Positions 28,801-41,500 of a DNA stretch of 64,000 bases are shown here, piece after piece. The notes beneath the pieces are model-generated. The model was not told the origin of the DNA. It saw only the letters and a program-made list of their open reading frames with translations, and did no database searches. This DNA is from Eunapius fragilis (Eukaryota > Porifera > Demospongiae > Spongillida > Spongillidae): assembly GCA_963681505.1 (NCBI GenBank), contig OY811981.1:7245916-7309915 (forward strand), given 5' to 3'. How positions within the stretch are numbered: the stretch's first letter is position 1; every line of letters begins with the position of its first letter. The position numbers and the translations under genes are program-made.

Positions 28801-29180
28801 ACCCATATAGTGCACATGAGAGCTCGATGGAGTAGGTTTAAGATTTGGCTACCAAATTGCATTAAAAATATTAAGATAAAGACTGCAGCTGGTTTGAAGA
28901 AGTGTATTGATATTTTCAAGAGTGACATAATACCTTAGTTACAGGTGTTAATAGTAAAGACAATTTGACAAACAAGAACATCACCCAAACAGCCAAAATG
29001 GTTGCACTTCTTGATTCAGGAAATAGAACCAATATGAATGCCGTACTAAGTACTGTTCTCCTGCTCAAGCAGGACCCAGCAATTTATTATCCCCGCTGTC
29101 TACAAAACCAAGAAGTGGTTGAAATAGATATATACAAGTATACATGTACGGCAATATTTAAAAATCTTTAGTATTGACGT
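25871..29180. other. No gene seen; G tract and perfect palindrome
   Basis: The stretch contains a 17-bp G tract (26602-26618) and the 60-bp palindrome listed separately. ORFs at 26197-26586 and 27268-27546 (minus) and 28726-28938 (plus) show no recognisable domain. The last faintly resembles the end of a LINE-type ORF, but I do not rely on that. Confidence 0.45.
27046..27105. repeat. 60-bp perfect palindrome without a loop
   Basis: Thirty bases (27046-27075) are followed directly by their exact reverse complement (27076-27105), centred on TGCATGCA. There is no mismatch and no spacer. Confidence 0.97.
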
Positions 29181-29186
29181 AAGGCG

Positions 29187-29453
29187 TCAGTGAGCAGAGT
29201 GTTTGCATCGTTGTTTCAACGCCTTTAAACACTGACTGTACTTTTCCCGCACGTTTGCTGTTAGTTTTCGAAAAGCCGTCCGCGCTTTACCAGTGAGTCG
29301 CACGTCGAGCCACGTCAAATTCTCATCGTCGGTAGCCCACTTGTTCACCGTTGCCACACTCTCAAAATGCTCTATCCACTCACCCCAGTTTTCGGACTCT
29401 CCACTAAATACCTCCGGCAGGAGGAATGGCTTAATTTCCAGACATCCTGCCGA
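29187..29453 (-). pseudogene. Ty3/gypsy-like gag fragment
   Basis: There is no ATG, but the minus frame is open for about 88 codons from after a TAG at 29454-29456 to TGA at 29187. The peptide has a gag-like layout: FLLPEVFSGESENWGEWIEH, then VATVNKWATD, then LTGKARTAFRKL. Just upstream on the minus strand is TTGGCGTAGTCGGCAGGATG preceded by TTACA. That resembles the junction between an LTR end (CA) and a leader. The rest of gag and all of pol are missing. The LTR itself is not delimited. Confidence 0.6.
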
Positions 29454-29459
29454 CTACGC

Positions 29460-30560
29460 CAATGTAACCGCGCAGCCGATAAGGATAGCAGCAGCAGCAG
29501 CAACTTACAATACAAAAACAGATACACAGAATAGACAAGTCACACGATCAGCTGTTCTAGAATAGTCGACATGCAGACACCCAGGGACTGCGCATGCGTC
29601 ACATACAAGTTCTTTACAGAACAATGTAAGCACTTGCATGGTATTATAGGTAAACTGCATTGATAACTGGTTCATGGATGCAACAACTGCATGTATCATG
29701 ATACAATCACTTATGTTAACTGAGACCTGTTTACCGAATTTGTATTGAACATGATTCAGAAGAATGATGTTTCACTAGATGAAGATTTAGATGAAGTACA
29801 TCAGTATATTGCACAGTCTGCGAAGTGCTGTACTTAGTGTTGCAGAGAAAGAATTCTTGGCTAATATAATATAAGGCTGTTGTAGATGTTATTGAGCATC
29901 AAATGAAAGAGTAATATAATATTGACGGTAGCTAAGCCAACATTTTAGCTACATATACATGTAGCTATATGTTCCGATACGCATTGTATGTCTTTTACAT
30001 TACCATCAAAGTATCCATTTGGCCCTACACGTAGCTTAACAGGAGAGAGGAATTTCCCGTGCATGCACAAATGCAACGTTTGTTTTCAATGTTTGTGTAA
30101 ACTATTATAGGGTGTAACATAGACATCCGTGCAAAACACACGGACAAGAGTAAACACATCCTCCACCACCAATGGCCTTCACCAATTGTAGGAAAAACAG
30201 ATGGGTTGTATTAGAAATTTTCATATATTGAACTCTGTGACTCAGACACATATGCTTTGCCTAGAGTGAAATCAAAATCGGCTTTTTAAAACTAAAATCA
30301 ATTTTTGTGAGTATTTACGAGCTAGATGCTCACAAAAGACCATATCATATTGCACTGTTATCAAACTGAAATAATTCATTTCCGAGTCGTCACATATTCG
30401 GTGCTAAGACATACTTCGAAGGCCACAAACCTTCCTTTGCTGTTAAAGTGCTATCAGAACCAAGTACCTGAAACCAGCTGGCAATAAAAATATGGACGTG
30501 GTTGTTCCACATCCCATTCCGCGCGAAACGCGAAAGCTGCTGGGTGCGTAGTTCAACCCG
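29460..30560. other. No gene seen; possible LTR remnant at its left
   Basis: If the gag fragment is bounded as proposed, the LTR would begin near 29472 (TGTAACCGCG in plus orientation), but no second end or duplicate LTR is found. A GCAGCAGCAGCAGC run is at about 29487. The remainder is AT-rich with no coding signal. Confidence 0.4.
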
Positions 30561-30667
30561 GAAGAACAGTTTAGAAACTTAAGCGATTATGTATTTATTA
30601 TCCCTAAAATCTACCCAGGCAATTGCCTGGGTAGCCCACCTCGTGGGTTCCGCCGGCCTATAAATGG

Positions 30668-31594
30668 GGTTGCCGCGATATATCGCAGTTACATGGGCGG
30701 TTAGCGGTTATAATTAACCGCCCATAGCAGTCTATACATGTATGTAACCGCGATATGGGAAAGTTTACGAGAAAAGGGACCTAGCGTGTATTATAAAAAA
30801 GTATAATAAAAATGCATTACGTTTGATTTGCCATAACTTCCGAACAGTTAACGCTATCACCTTCCTATTATCAACACTTCATACTGCACCATTGCTCAAT
30901 GGTAAAATACATTTTGGAGTCTTGCACTTGCTCCGTGTCAGTATTGCAACGTTCGATACCCCCACTGGGTTCAAACCCGCCATAACTTTCGGTAGGAGTA
31001 ATCAATTCGCTTCAAATTCGGTTTGTAGGTAGAGAGGGCCTATACCTATCGATTTGTTCTGTTCGTTGATTTTTATGCCATCCATTACGGAGATACAGTT
31101 GAACAAACTACGTGCCCATTTTCGCGCTCGATTCGCGCCAATGATTTGGGCAAATTGCGTTCCGCTCAATGTATGGGGAGGCGGGGATATAACATTGGCG
31201 CGAATCAAGCGGGAAAACGTGCACGTAGTTTGTTCAACTGTATCTCCGTAACGGATGGCATAAGAATTAACGAACAGAACAAATCGATAGGTATAGGACC
31301 TCTCTACCTACAAACCGAATTTGAAGCGAATTGATTACTCCTACCGAAAGTTATGGCGGGTTTGAACCCAGTGGGGTATCGAACGTTGCAATACTGACAC
31401 GGAGCAAGTGCAAGACTCCAAAATGTATTTTACCATAGAGAAATGGTGCAGTATGAAGTATTGAAAATAGAAAGTTGATAGCGTTAACTGTTCGGAAGTT
31501 ATAGCAAATCAAACGTAATGCATTTTTATAATACTTTTTTATAATACACGCTAGGTCCCTTTTCTCGTAAACTTTCCCATATATCGCGGCAACC
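30668..31594. mobile_element. Foldback element, family member 2
   Basis: The ends are GGTTGCCGCGATAT and its complement. Arms of about 400 bp surround a short centre near 31150-31190. The core, for example AGATACAGTTGAACAAACTA, matches the element at 5101-5764. The left tip has a small extra hairpin (GGGCGGTTA/TAACCGCCC, about 30690-30720). Each arm has an ORF with IGAN...NEQNKSIGIG. The corresponding interval in the paralogous block (about 52500) lacks it. Confidence 0.85.
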
Positions 31595-31882
31595 TATCTC
31601 CACGTACAGTGCTTATGCGTGTAGTTTCCTGGCATGCAATAATGAGAACTCAAATCATTGGATGGTTAGATAATGGCACCAAGGGTATAAATTTATAATT
31701 ATGCAGTATAAATACACTTAAATTGGCCCCTCAACTTCTCTTCATGAATGTTGGAATGTTTCAAATATACGGCTGTTTAGTTGGCCAACTCACGGTCATT
31801 CAGCAAATGAGCCTGTATTACGGCCTTTTAAAGTACTGCTTGTTGCATACGTTTTATCTCAACTCGCAGTTGCCAGTTAGAT

Positions 31883-31991
31883 CACAGCAAAAAAAGTTTG
31901 GTGGATTTCACTCAAAACGGCTTACTATATCACTCAGAATCAGGATTTGGAGTGATATAGTTGGCCGTTTCACTAAACTTTTTTTGCTGTG
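31883..31991. mobile_element. 109-bp hairpin MITE, private to unit 1
   Basis: The ends are CACAGCAAAAAAAGTTT and AAACTTTTTTTGCTGTG, with an internal hairpin. Unit 2 has the uninterrupted sequence AGTTAGATACGAAAT (about 52888-52902), so this is a filled versus empty site pair. Target duplication is a single T, or TA with one base lost. Confidence 0.9.
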
Positions 31992-32582
31992 TACGAAATA
32001 AACAGGCGCACTGGATTTAAATTAGTTTTACACATACATCTGGGGATCAGGCTGGTTGTTAAGCACTTGGTCAACTTTGCTTCGCTCCTTTTCATTGATA
32101 TCATATTATAATTACACAATTAACTACTGACCGGGGATTGCAGCGCCGTAATATGTGCACGGAAACCTAAAAAGGAAGAAAACCCCAAAACAGGTGGTTT
32201 TTGTAAATACTTGGATCGCCTGAATGGTCTTAAAACTTGTTCAGTACAAATCCTAGGGCGAGACGAGAAAACAGAAGGGGAGATTTCGAGATGGCATAGA
32301 TTAGAGGGGAAAGGGGAGGGATTAGTCATGAGTAGAACAGTTGTACAACATATTTTATCACGCAAAAAAATAAATCACACATGGTCTCGCATGGTCTATT
32401 CCCTTCGATTGCACACGCACTGATAATCAATAGCTGTGGTAACTTTATTGACAATTCTGCCAGTCCTTTTTCCCCGTACATTTATATGCGTATATCAAGC
32501 CTGTTACTGCATGCCATACGAAAAATAAAATCCTCGTCTCCTAAAGCATATATCTCGTGATGAATGGGCGTGAATATGCATG

Positions 32583-32590
32583 TATAAAAG
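32583..32590 (+). promoter_or_regulatory. TATA box of LLTP copy 1
   Basis: TATAAAAG lies 34 bp upstream of the signal-exon ATG (32624). The same box at the same distance precedes copy 2. The implied transcription start leaves a leader of only about 10 nt. Confidence 0.7.
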
Positions 32591-32623
32591 GGCAGAAATA
32601 CTGAAATCCGTCTTAAAATTTGA

Positions 32624-35524
32624 ATGGAGCTGCGTAGTTTGGTTGTCGGATTACTGCTAATCCACTCGGTGGTGGCAAATCAGCGATACATCCCTACAGC
32701 TGTATGCTCAGTACGTGTAGAAGTGTGCATAAGCTGTTATGCATAATGATTGTATGCACGATGTACAAATGTAGTAGTCTACACAGCTGCACGCATAGAA
32801 CCAGTAAAACTATGTTCATGATGTATGTAAAGTGTAAAGCGCGCAAGGAAACTCAAGTTTTTCCCCACCCAAATCCTCGCCTGCTGCATGGTGCTATCGT
32901 GGTCAAAATAACGTTTCGGTAAGACGCATGCAGGTCCTCCGATGTCATAAACTGCATGAGGCCATTTTCTTATATGCAGTGATATAATACACGGAATTCA
33001 CCTAATGCCGTCCTAATAATAATAGGCATTGCCACAGAAAACCGTGGCGCACTCTATCCTAATTACCATCGCTTGTTCGTAAGCTATTAGCGAATTCGAA
33101 GCCGAAGTAGCGCGGAGTAACAGTTATAATTTTATTTTTGTAATGATAATGTTATTATAATATAGTTAATAATTATAGCATATCATTCGTTGCAAAAATG
33201 AACACGCCTTCTGATTATGTAATTTATGCGGCTCAAGTACCGTTATTTATTATTAGTTAGTTGTTACTATCTATGAGCGTTGCTACACGCTACAAAACGT
33301 TGAACGGCGCTGAAGCACATCACAGTAATCTTTTTCATCGTCATCTAATCCATATTTCCCTGGAAGAATATTTTTAATCGATAGAAGTTACAAGCAAATT
33401 TGACACAAAGATAATCAATGCACAGTTCAAGACCACACCCACACACCAACATACTGCAGCAAAAAACCACCCTTAGCCCTCGCTCACAATTGTTTTTGTT
33501 TTTCCAAGATAACAATACAGTGCATAATATGCAAATACATATACATCTACGATAAGTGAGTAAATTAATAAGCAAAATTAGTAGAAGTTAGACATGCTCA
33601 ATGTCTACTCTTGCCCTGGAACATGCCAGTGCGATTGTATCTCACAATGAAAAGTCAATATTTAGGGCCATAAATCTGCCCCCCCCCCCCCCCCCCCCCC
33701 CCCCCGAATACGCATTATAGCTGAAGTAAGTAGGGAGAAGCATCTGAGCCAGTGAATGGACTGAAAACAGGGCTGATGATATTTCTCGTAAAGGAGTGAG
33801 GCTAGTCTCTTATCGACGATGGTAGAAGTGGGGCCCATACCACCTGAGGCAGAAAAAAAAAAGTGCAGAAAACGAGCCGTGTTTGATTTCTTGAACTCGT
33901 TCATTATATGCTCGGCATTGTACCAATTCATTTTTACGATAGCACTGAGGTAGCGAAGTCTCTGATAGATGCTTGCATTAACCTATATGATTTAATTATA
34001 ATTATATAATTTCCTTATAATAATAATGATATCATAAATATCTGAACGTTGCAGTATTATTATTACCTACAGCATTAATACATCTAGAAGTCCATTTCAA
34101 GCAGATTCACACTATTATAATTATGCTCAAATCTATACACTTATTATTATAGATATGTATATCCTGCCGGAACATTGCGGCGCTTGCATGCACAGCGATA
34201 GTTTATATAAACGCTACCAATTGCCTCCCAAGATCGATATGTACACACATGTATGACAATGTGCTGCGTGTGAAAAACAACTGCAATGTTTTGTTAACGA
34301 TGAACTTATGTTAGGTTTGGAAGTTCTGCACAGCTATTCATACAGTTGTTGATGGTACTAGCAACATAAAATAGCATTTCCTAATTAGGTTACGTGTATA
34401 TACATGTACTTATAGGTTTCTTATCCACATTACCAGGTGCAAAGTCCATGCATGTATCCATCTTGGCAACAATGGATACATTTGTTGTGCCTCATGTGGA
34501 TGTTGACCACCAATAGGCCATGCATTGATCAGGTTAACAATATATAATACGCAACACTTAACAACACGTTGTCATTTTGGTTTTTCTATAGTCCTTCTTT
34601 AGAAAATAACTTGAAGCGAGTGCCGGTGTCGTAGTGCACAATGTCCCTAGTCTCGTACCCAGACCCAAATGTACGTAACGATGATTATCGCTTACAGTAT
34701 AACATCCTCTGTATGTGATGTTATACTGTAAGCGATAATCATCGTTACGTACATTTGGGTCTGGGTACGAGACTACAATGTCCCCCCTGAAATTTGTCCC
34801 CCCGGACGTTTTGCACTAGTGTACAATGTCCCCCCCGGATATTCTGCACTAGTGTACAATGTCCCCCCGGACAATCTACACTAGGGCAAACTGTCCCCTT
34901 CCGGGGTAAAATGTCCCCCCTCATGACATGATGTTTACGACACGGGATCGCGTTGACGCCATTACTCAGTAGCTGCATGTCGTTCCGCCGCTTGAATTTT
35001 AGTATTAAATTCCTTAACGAGTACACAGCTCTTATCCTTTCCGTGTCGTCAAAGCACTCGTTGAAACCAATATTCACACACATATATACATTATTAAAAT
35101 TCCTTAAGGAGTGGTGATTGATATACTTCATGGCAGAAATCTCATCAGTATGAGAGATTGAAATATACTGAGATCAATAGGATCATAGCCCGAAAAGTAA
35201 TGTCACATAAACACAGCTCCACACTGCGTGCACCGCCTGACATATCTCAGGAAAGGCTTTTCCCATCGTCAGTTCATCTGTTGCGTTATAGTACAACCGA
35301 TCAGTCGGGTACCCAGACTAAAACCCATCCTACATGTAAATGTAGCGTAAAAACCATGCATCCTGCGTCCAGGGTGGGAATATTGTAAAAACCTTACTTG
35401 GAGGGTTTTGTCGAATGGTGACGTGATAGCTTGCCACGCTTCACCAGAAGGTAAATCGTCAGGCCTGGCGCGTATCCAGAATTTCAAACCAATTAACATT
35501 GTACGTCAATCGAATACGAGCAGG

Positions 35525-35556
<32 letters not shown>

Positions 35557-38500
35557 ATCATGCACCCTTGCGATAGGCCAAATACGAGCGGAGAGGGTAG
35601 GGTAGGCCAAATTAATACAAGTGGGGGGGGGGGGGGGGGGGAAGGTTAGTATCAATTAAGTTTAGTAAATATTATTCTATTGGGGGGGGGGGGGGGGGGG
35701 GGGGTTCAGGTAACACGGAAACCTAGTCTATGGATATGCTCCTGATCGTTGTACAGATATATGCATGCGGCCACCATGTATAGAAGCATGACTGTAACTT
35801 TGATATTGGGTGTTCACTTACTTCCAGCAAAGAAAAATCGAACAAAGTTCAAGAGTCAGTTGAAGGACCGCACGCGACCAAGCTAAATCATACTTGCATG
35901 CACATGAATTTTCATACGATTTACATTTGTAAACATTTACACAAGAATGCCTTTCCATTTACACAAGAATGCCTTTCCTTGAAATGAGAGCCTTTAGTAA
36001 TACCTAATTAGCTGCTCTGCACACAACGTAACTACCCTTGTACACTTGTACCAATCAGATCAAATCTTTCACATGCATGCGCAAGGACTCAACGAGCGGG
36101 CACGCAGCACAGGAAAAAATGTTTGTATTGCTACCCTGAAGTTCTAGAGTAGTTCCATATGATCTGATGTAAATGTTGTTGTAAACCGATGTAAACTGTG
36201 ATTTGCGAATGCTATAAAAATGGTGTTTTACATGGCATGTATTTTTTACATTGGTAGTAAAATTTGCTCTACTTTTGCATACTTTGCTACTGTAGTAATG
36301 CTGTATTGCAATAGTTTTAGCGACTCACAGGAGCAATGCGTGTGTGTGAAAATACAACAAATATCGTTACTAGTGCCCAGATTTTACATTACTGCACTGT
36401 AGTAATTCCTCATTAGTCTGGGAACGAGAATGTGCAGCCATTAATTAACATTAACAAGGACTAAACTTTATAAAGAAATGAACTTCATCAATTGCATTTT
36501 CAACACAATTACATCCTCTTTACACAATCCAGCCGGTTATTTATTTGTACTAATTTCTCTTCTATGACCAAAATAAATTAGAAGTTCTTGAAGTGTGCAG
36601 TTCTTTTTTGGTCTAGGAATTCCAACCCCGCCAATCTGAGCAACAATCCCCGTAATGCACACACGTGCACTGTTGTGAATGCCACCACTGTGATGTAACA
36701 AGTACAGCATCACCACCATCCATTGTATTACTGGTAGTAAGTTACAAGAAAGTCATGTTATAGGAATGTGTTAATTTGAACAGTAACATACCATTTCTTG
36801 CTGATTAGGAACATCTCTATTCTGCTGAATTTTTCGGGCCCTAGCCAATTTATACTCAGTTCTGTTTTCACGTTCTTCATCACTGGTTGTCTTTGAAAAC
36901 AGGGACAAGGTAAGTGGTCTAGCAGCAACATCAAAAGTGTGAAGGCCCCCAATTATTTGGTGTGAAGGTAGGACACACCAAATCAGGTGTGACCTTCATA
37001 CCAAGTGCAGGGGATTTCACCCAAAAAGCAAAAAGGTGAAAAAAACTATGCATTGGTCAGAATTCAAACCCGTGATCACCTGTACTACAGCCCTGTACCT
37101 AACTCCATAACATCAATGGTTAAATAAACTAAAACTGAGTGATGGTCCCACCAAATCGCAGAGTGAATTCACACGCACTCACTCGATATGCACCTTGCAT
37201 TTTGTCTGTTGAATTATTTGGGCCCTAGCCAATTCATACTTAGTTGTGTTTTCACATTCTTCATCACTGCAGGTTGAATTTGAAAAACAGAGACAAGGTA
37301 AGTGGTCTGCCATATGCACTTGGCATTTGATGTTTGCATGGGCATCAATATACTGACGGATAGGTGTAGTGTGCCTTTACACTCACCTCAAATATTCCTG
37401 CTCCTTTCTCTGGCTGATCACCCTGCACATGTTATCCAGATAGGTCATCACAGCATGAAAAAATACTGTACCTCTAATGACTGTTGCACGGGTAGAGAGT
37501 TGATGCTTCTGCATGCAGAGACCTTCATTGGAGGACGTGATGGGGTCATTTTTTGCATGGGAACAGGTTGACTTGGAGTAAAAGCTCTGGAATATCGGAT
37601 ACAGGAGTTAGTTTGTGAACTAAAATTTGCAACTTAGCTACTTTGTAGATTTGTAGAAATCAGATGTCAACTGGGGGAATAAATCTATGAACACTTTGAC
37701 AATTTACATCCTGGAAATTTACCTGATCACCAGCAAAAGTAGGGCTAAAATGTGACACCTACAATTAAATGGCATTCAAAGCAGGAATTGTAATCATAGC
37801 ACTTACAGTAATAGCAACTGAAGACGTTGGAAGTGAAAATGGGGACACCTGCAGAAATCAGAGAGAGATAAACATGCACTTACAATGATACACAAGTGAT
37901 ATGCAAACAGATATACGCCAAAGAACAAAACAGTACTGGTTTGGAGCGCTTCTTATTGTTCAGCACAATTCTAACTTGTTCAGAGGCCTTCAAATCATCG
38001 AGTACAACAGAAGACAATTTGTCTTCCAAAACAAATGTCTCGTAATACGCAGTTACTTTAGAATTTGAAGTTATTTTCTGCCGCAGAGCCTTAAACACCC
38101 ACACACAAGCCTTTGACACCCCCACACACACGAGGTTTCTAGGGTGTGTGTTGGTAGGTGTTGAAATCTTGTAGTGTGTGTGTGTGTGGGTGTCAAAGGC
38201 TTGTAGGGTGTGTGGGTTTACGAAGGCTTGTGTGTGTGGGGGTGTCAAAGGCTTGCGTGTGGGTGTTTAAGGCTCTGCGGCAGAAAATAACTTCAAATTC
38301 TAAAGTAACTGCGTATTACGAGACATTTGTTTTGGAAGACAAATTGTCTTCTGTTGTACTTGATGATTTGAAGGCCTCTGAACAAGTTAGAATTGTGCTG
38401 AACAACAGGAAGCGCTCCAAACCAGTACTGTTTTGTTCTTTGGCGCCCACACACCCTATAAGCCTTCCAAACCCAAACACACCTACAAGCTTCCAACACT

Positions 38501-41500
38501 CACACAAACCTTCGACACATACAACCTTTGACACCAACACACACAAACCTTCTACACCCACACACACTCTACAATCCTCTAACACAAAACCCTATAAGCC
38601 TCAATACTTGCAAACCCCACACATCCTCCTCCAAAAAGCCACAATACGCATACACTACCTACAAGCCTCCAGCATCCCACACCACACAAAAGCTTCCACT
38701 CACCAATAATAATCAACCCCACATACATGTACCAACCATGTCAGCAGTACTCGAACACAACCTACAACACTCCCTGACTATTAAACACACCATCCACAAT
38801 TCATCAATGACGAGGGTGCGGATTCAAACAGGAAACAGCACGCGCGCATCAATTAGAACATACCTCGAAATTATGTAGCTGCTGCTAACGTTATTCGCTC
38901 ACTAGCGTAAGAAAACCATACCTTTTATTACAAGATACACTAGAAAAGTTCACTTACTTCTTATTCCGCCTGAAGAAATGGATGTTTGTTCTCTGCTTAA
39001 AGTAGTACCATAATGCGTAATTTGTACACGCACGCGACCCAGACAAAACAGCGATCGTGACCAAACACGAGTACCATAATATGCCGGGGAGTGTATACTA
39101 ATGGTTGAATGTTACTTACCCATACCGCTTTCTTCTGCTCCTATATGCCACTCGACGCTCGCCCGTTAAGAATGAAAAAAATTTACGGCCGTATGGGTGC
39201 GCAATTGCGGATAATTAATCTGGCCGGAATCGGTTAAAACCTTTTACATTTTTCTGGACAAAATGAAAGCTCGGACAGTAAAACGCACAGAAGCAAATGT
39301 GTATCATCTTACCACTTTGATACAAGCAAACTGTGTGTGCCCCCCCCCCCCCCCCAGCCCCTTGCCACCCCGCGCATCCTAGATTTTAAATTCGAAAGGA
39401 GTTCCCGCTTCATAGTACGACCTTAGCGCCTGCGCAGATGCATGTTGGGCCGCGCCCAACGATTTGAATTGTGTGTCTGCGAACGAGGCTAAAGATAAGA
39501 ATTTTCTCACGTGACTGTATTTCGACATTTGTGGTAAATCGTTGCATTTCATCATTTACATCAGAATGCAATTGTTTCAACGCCAGTTACAATGGTCCTC
39601 AATGCGTTCTATGACATTTTGTAGCATTAGCTAGATATTTGCAGCATTTAAAATAACAGCGATATCAGTTGGTGCAAAGTAATGTAAGACTGCTGTATAA
39701 TTATTACTGCAGTAGTAAACCGTGGTATTTCTCTGTAGTATTCCTAACTTTTTTTCCTGTGCAGGCGCATATACATGTACTAAGATATATCATGGCATGC
39801 ATGACGTTTGCTAATACATGCACGTATGAAACGACTAACGTATATGTATATATCGATCCAATTTGGTTGTATTATACTTGTGCTTGTACATTCCAGGCCT
39901 GTATTTAAAGTGTAGGACATTCTATCCTAGGCACCAGTGTCCCCCTACGGGGGGACACTGGTGCCTAAGGTAGGACAATTATGCCTAGGCATAAATGTCC
40001 CCTGCGGACATATATGCCTATAGGCATAATTGTCCGGGGGACAATTATGGTGCCTAGGAATGTCCGGGGGGACATTTTGCGGGGGGGACAACCATGCCTA
40101 CGACACCGGTAGATCTAGAAAAATAAATTGAGCCCAAATTACTGCATTGTAATTCTGCATGTTCAAAATCGCTGTCTACACTTGTACTTCGATTTTTATT
40201 AATATCCAATAATGTATAGCACAAAAATCATCTCCCCGAAAAGCTATAACTTTCTACACACAAGTATAGTTGTCTTTATTCAGCTACAAAATCTTCCTGC
40301 CTAGATGGAAGCCATCTCTATTCGTAAAGATGACATTCGAGGTGGTCACTCAATTTACCTGCTCTTCATTTATGTGCATGCGTGGTATACTGAGTGGTAT
40401 GAATGTATATATGAACGTAACGTATATAATCAAAGTGCTGATACCTGTAGCATGAATAAGAATTGACGTGAAAGAGGAATTTAGAGTTGTTTGAAATAAT
40501 TGTAAATGCAGCATTTTGTTTCAGCCTTTTTGTAAACCAACACAGTAGGTACTTCAAACCCCCCGTAAAATGCACCCAAAAATTGAAGACCACGTAACGG
40601 TGCAATTTTTGGCACGGGTTTTTCATTTTGAGAGGAGATTGTTGTCAAAAGAACCTACTGGTACGCTAAACATGCTGTAGCAGGCTCGTGTATGTGGATT
40701 ATGTCAAAGCGAATACCTTTGGGTACATTTTGATACAGTATAAAAGTGGGGAAAACGTGTACCGGGCAATGTACGTACCGCTCAAAAAATCGACCAATTC
40801 CATCGAGTGAATACGCACCTTATTTGTCACATGACATGTTTGGTATCAACTTTGACTCATTCTTTAAACACTGTACCGTTTATTACGAGAGTTTCACGTG
40901 TTTTGGTGTTGGCGCAAGGTGACGTGTTTCCCAGATGGCGCCAAATTGCCTATTTAATAGCCGCCATTTTTGCACATAGATTGATACTGCGTACATGTAT
41001 TGCTGGAGCATTGTTTAGAACTAAGATACACAAAGTACCGAACGATAATTTACCATACCAGAGAAAGATTTTGACTTACATATACCTACCATTCCTTGAA
41101 GGCATTCAAGGACTTCGTTCAGTGGTTATTTATGGAGCGTTATAAATAAAACAGACATGAATGATGGTACCATTCTTTAATTACCATTTATAAGAAAATG
41201 ACCTATGTACTTTCCACGGCACCACTAGATCAAAACCAAGTCAAATATGTTGACAGTTGGGAATTGGGAAAAACTAGTAGGATCTTTGCCAGATCATGAA
41301 TCTGATGTTCTGTACCAATACGTAATGTGTCTTGCCTTAGCCAGAATCTCATCAATCCAGTACCATCATCTTTGATTCATCCAGGGTGTCCATTGTGGCA
41401 AACAGTAGTGTGCAAACCAATTCAAGAATACTTTATATAAATAACACTGCATTTTGAGTGTAGCAAGTGTGCAAACAGAAGAACAAGTTTTGACAAAACT

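Larger units (their letters stand above)
30567..33555 (+). repeat. Duplicated block, copy 1: LLTP promoter and signal exon region
   Basis: It aligns by eye with 52379-54545 almost throughout, apart from inserted elements. The block carries the TATA box and signal-peptide exon of LLTP copy 1. Copy 1 has extra foldback DNA (30668-31594) and a private MITE (31883-31991). Similarity stops at ACATCTACGATAAGT (about 33555), exactly where copy 2 continues into the rest of intron 1. Confidence 0.88.
33556..36530. other. Repeat-rich DNA inside intron 1 of LLTP copy 1
   Basis: Absent from copy 2. It holds a 27-bp C tract (33679-33705), the Ginger-type element at 34623-34946, the G-tract cluster at 35528-35704 and a duplicated 20-bp TTTACACAAGAATGCCTTTC near 35936-35977. 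Short ORFs here show no domain. Confidence 0.55.

Noticed and set aside
30955..31000. GGGTTCAAACCC in the foldback arm as a tRNA or SINE B box
   Set aside because: No matching A box or cloverleaf at the right distance; it is simply part of the inverted arm.
40807..41145. 112-codon ORF as a gene
   Set aside because: Starts with GTG, has no recognised domain and lies in repeat-rich intronic DNA.
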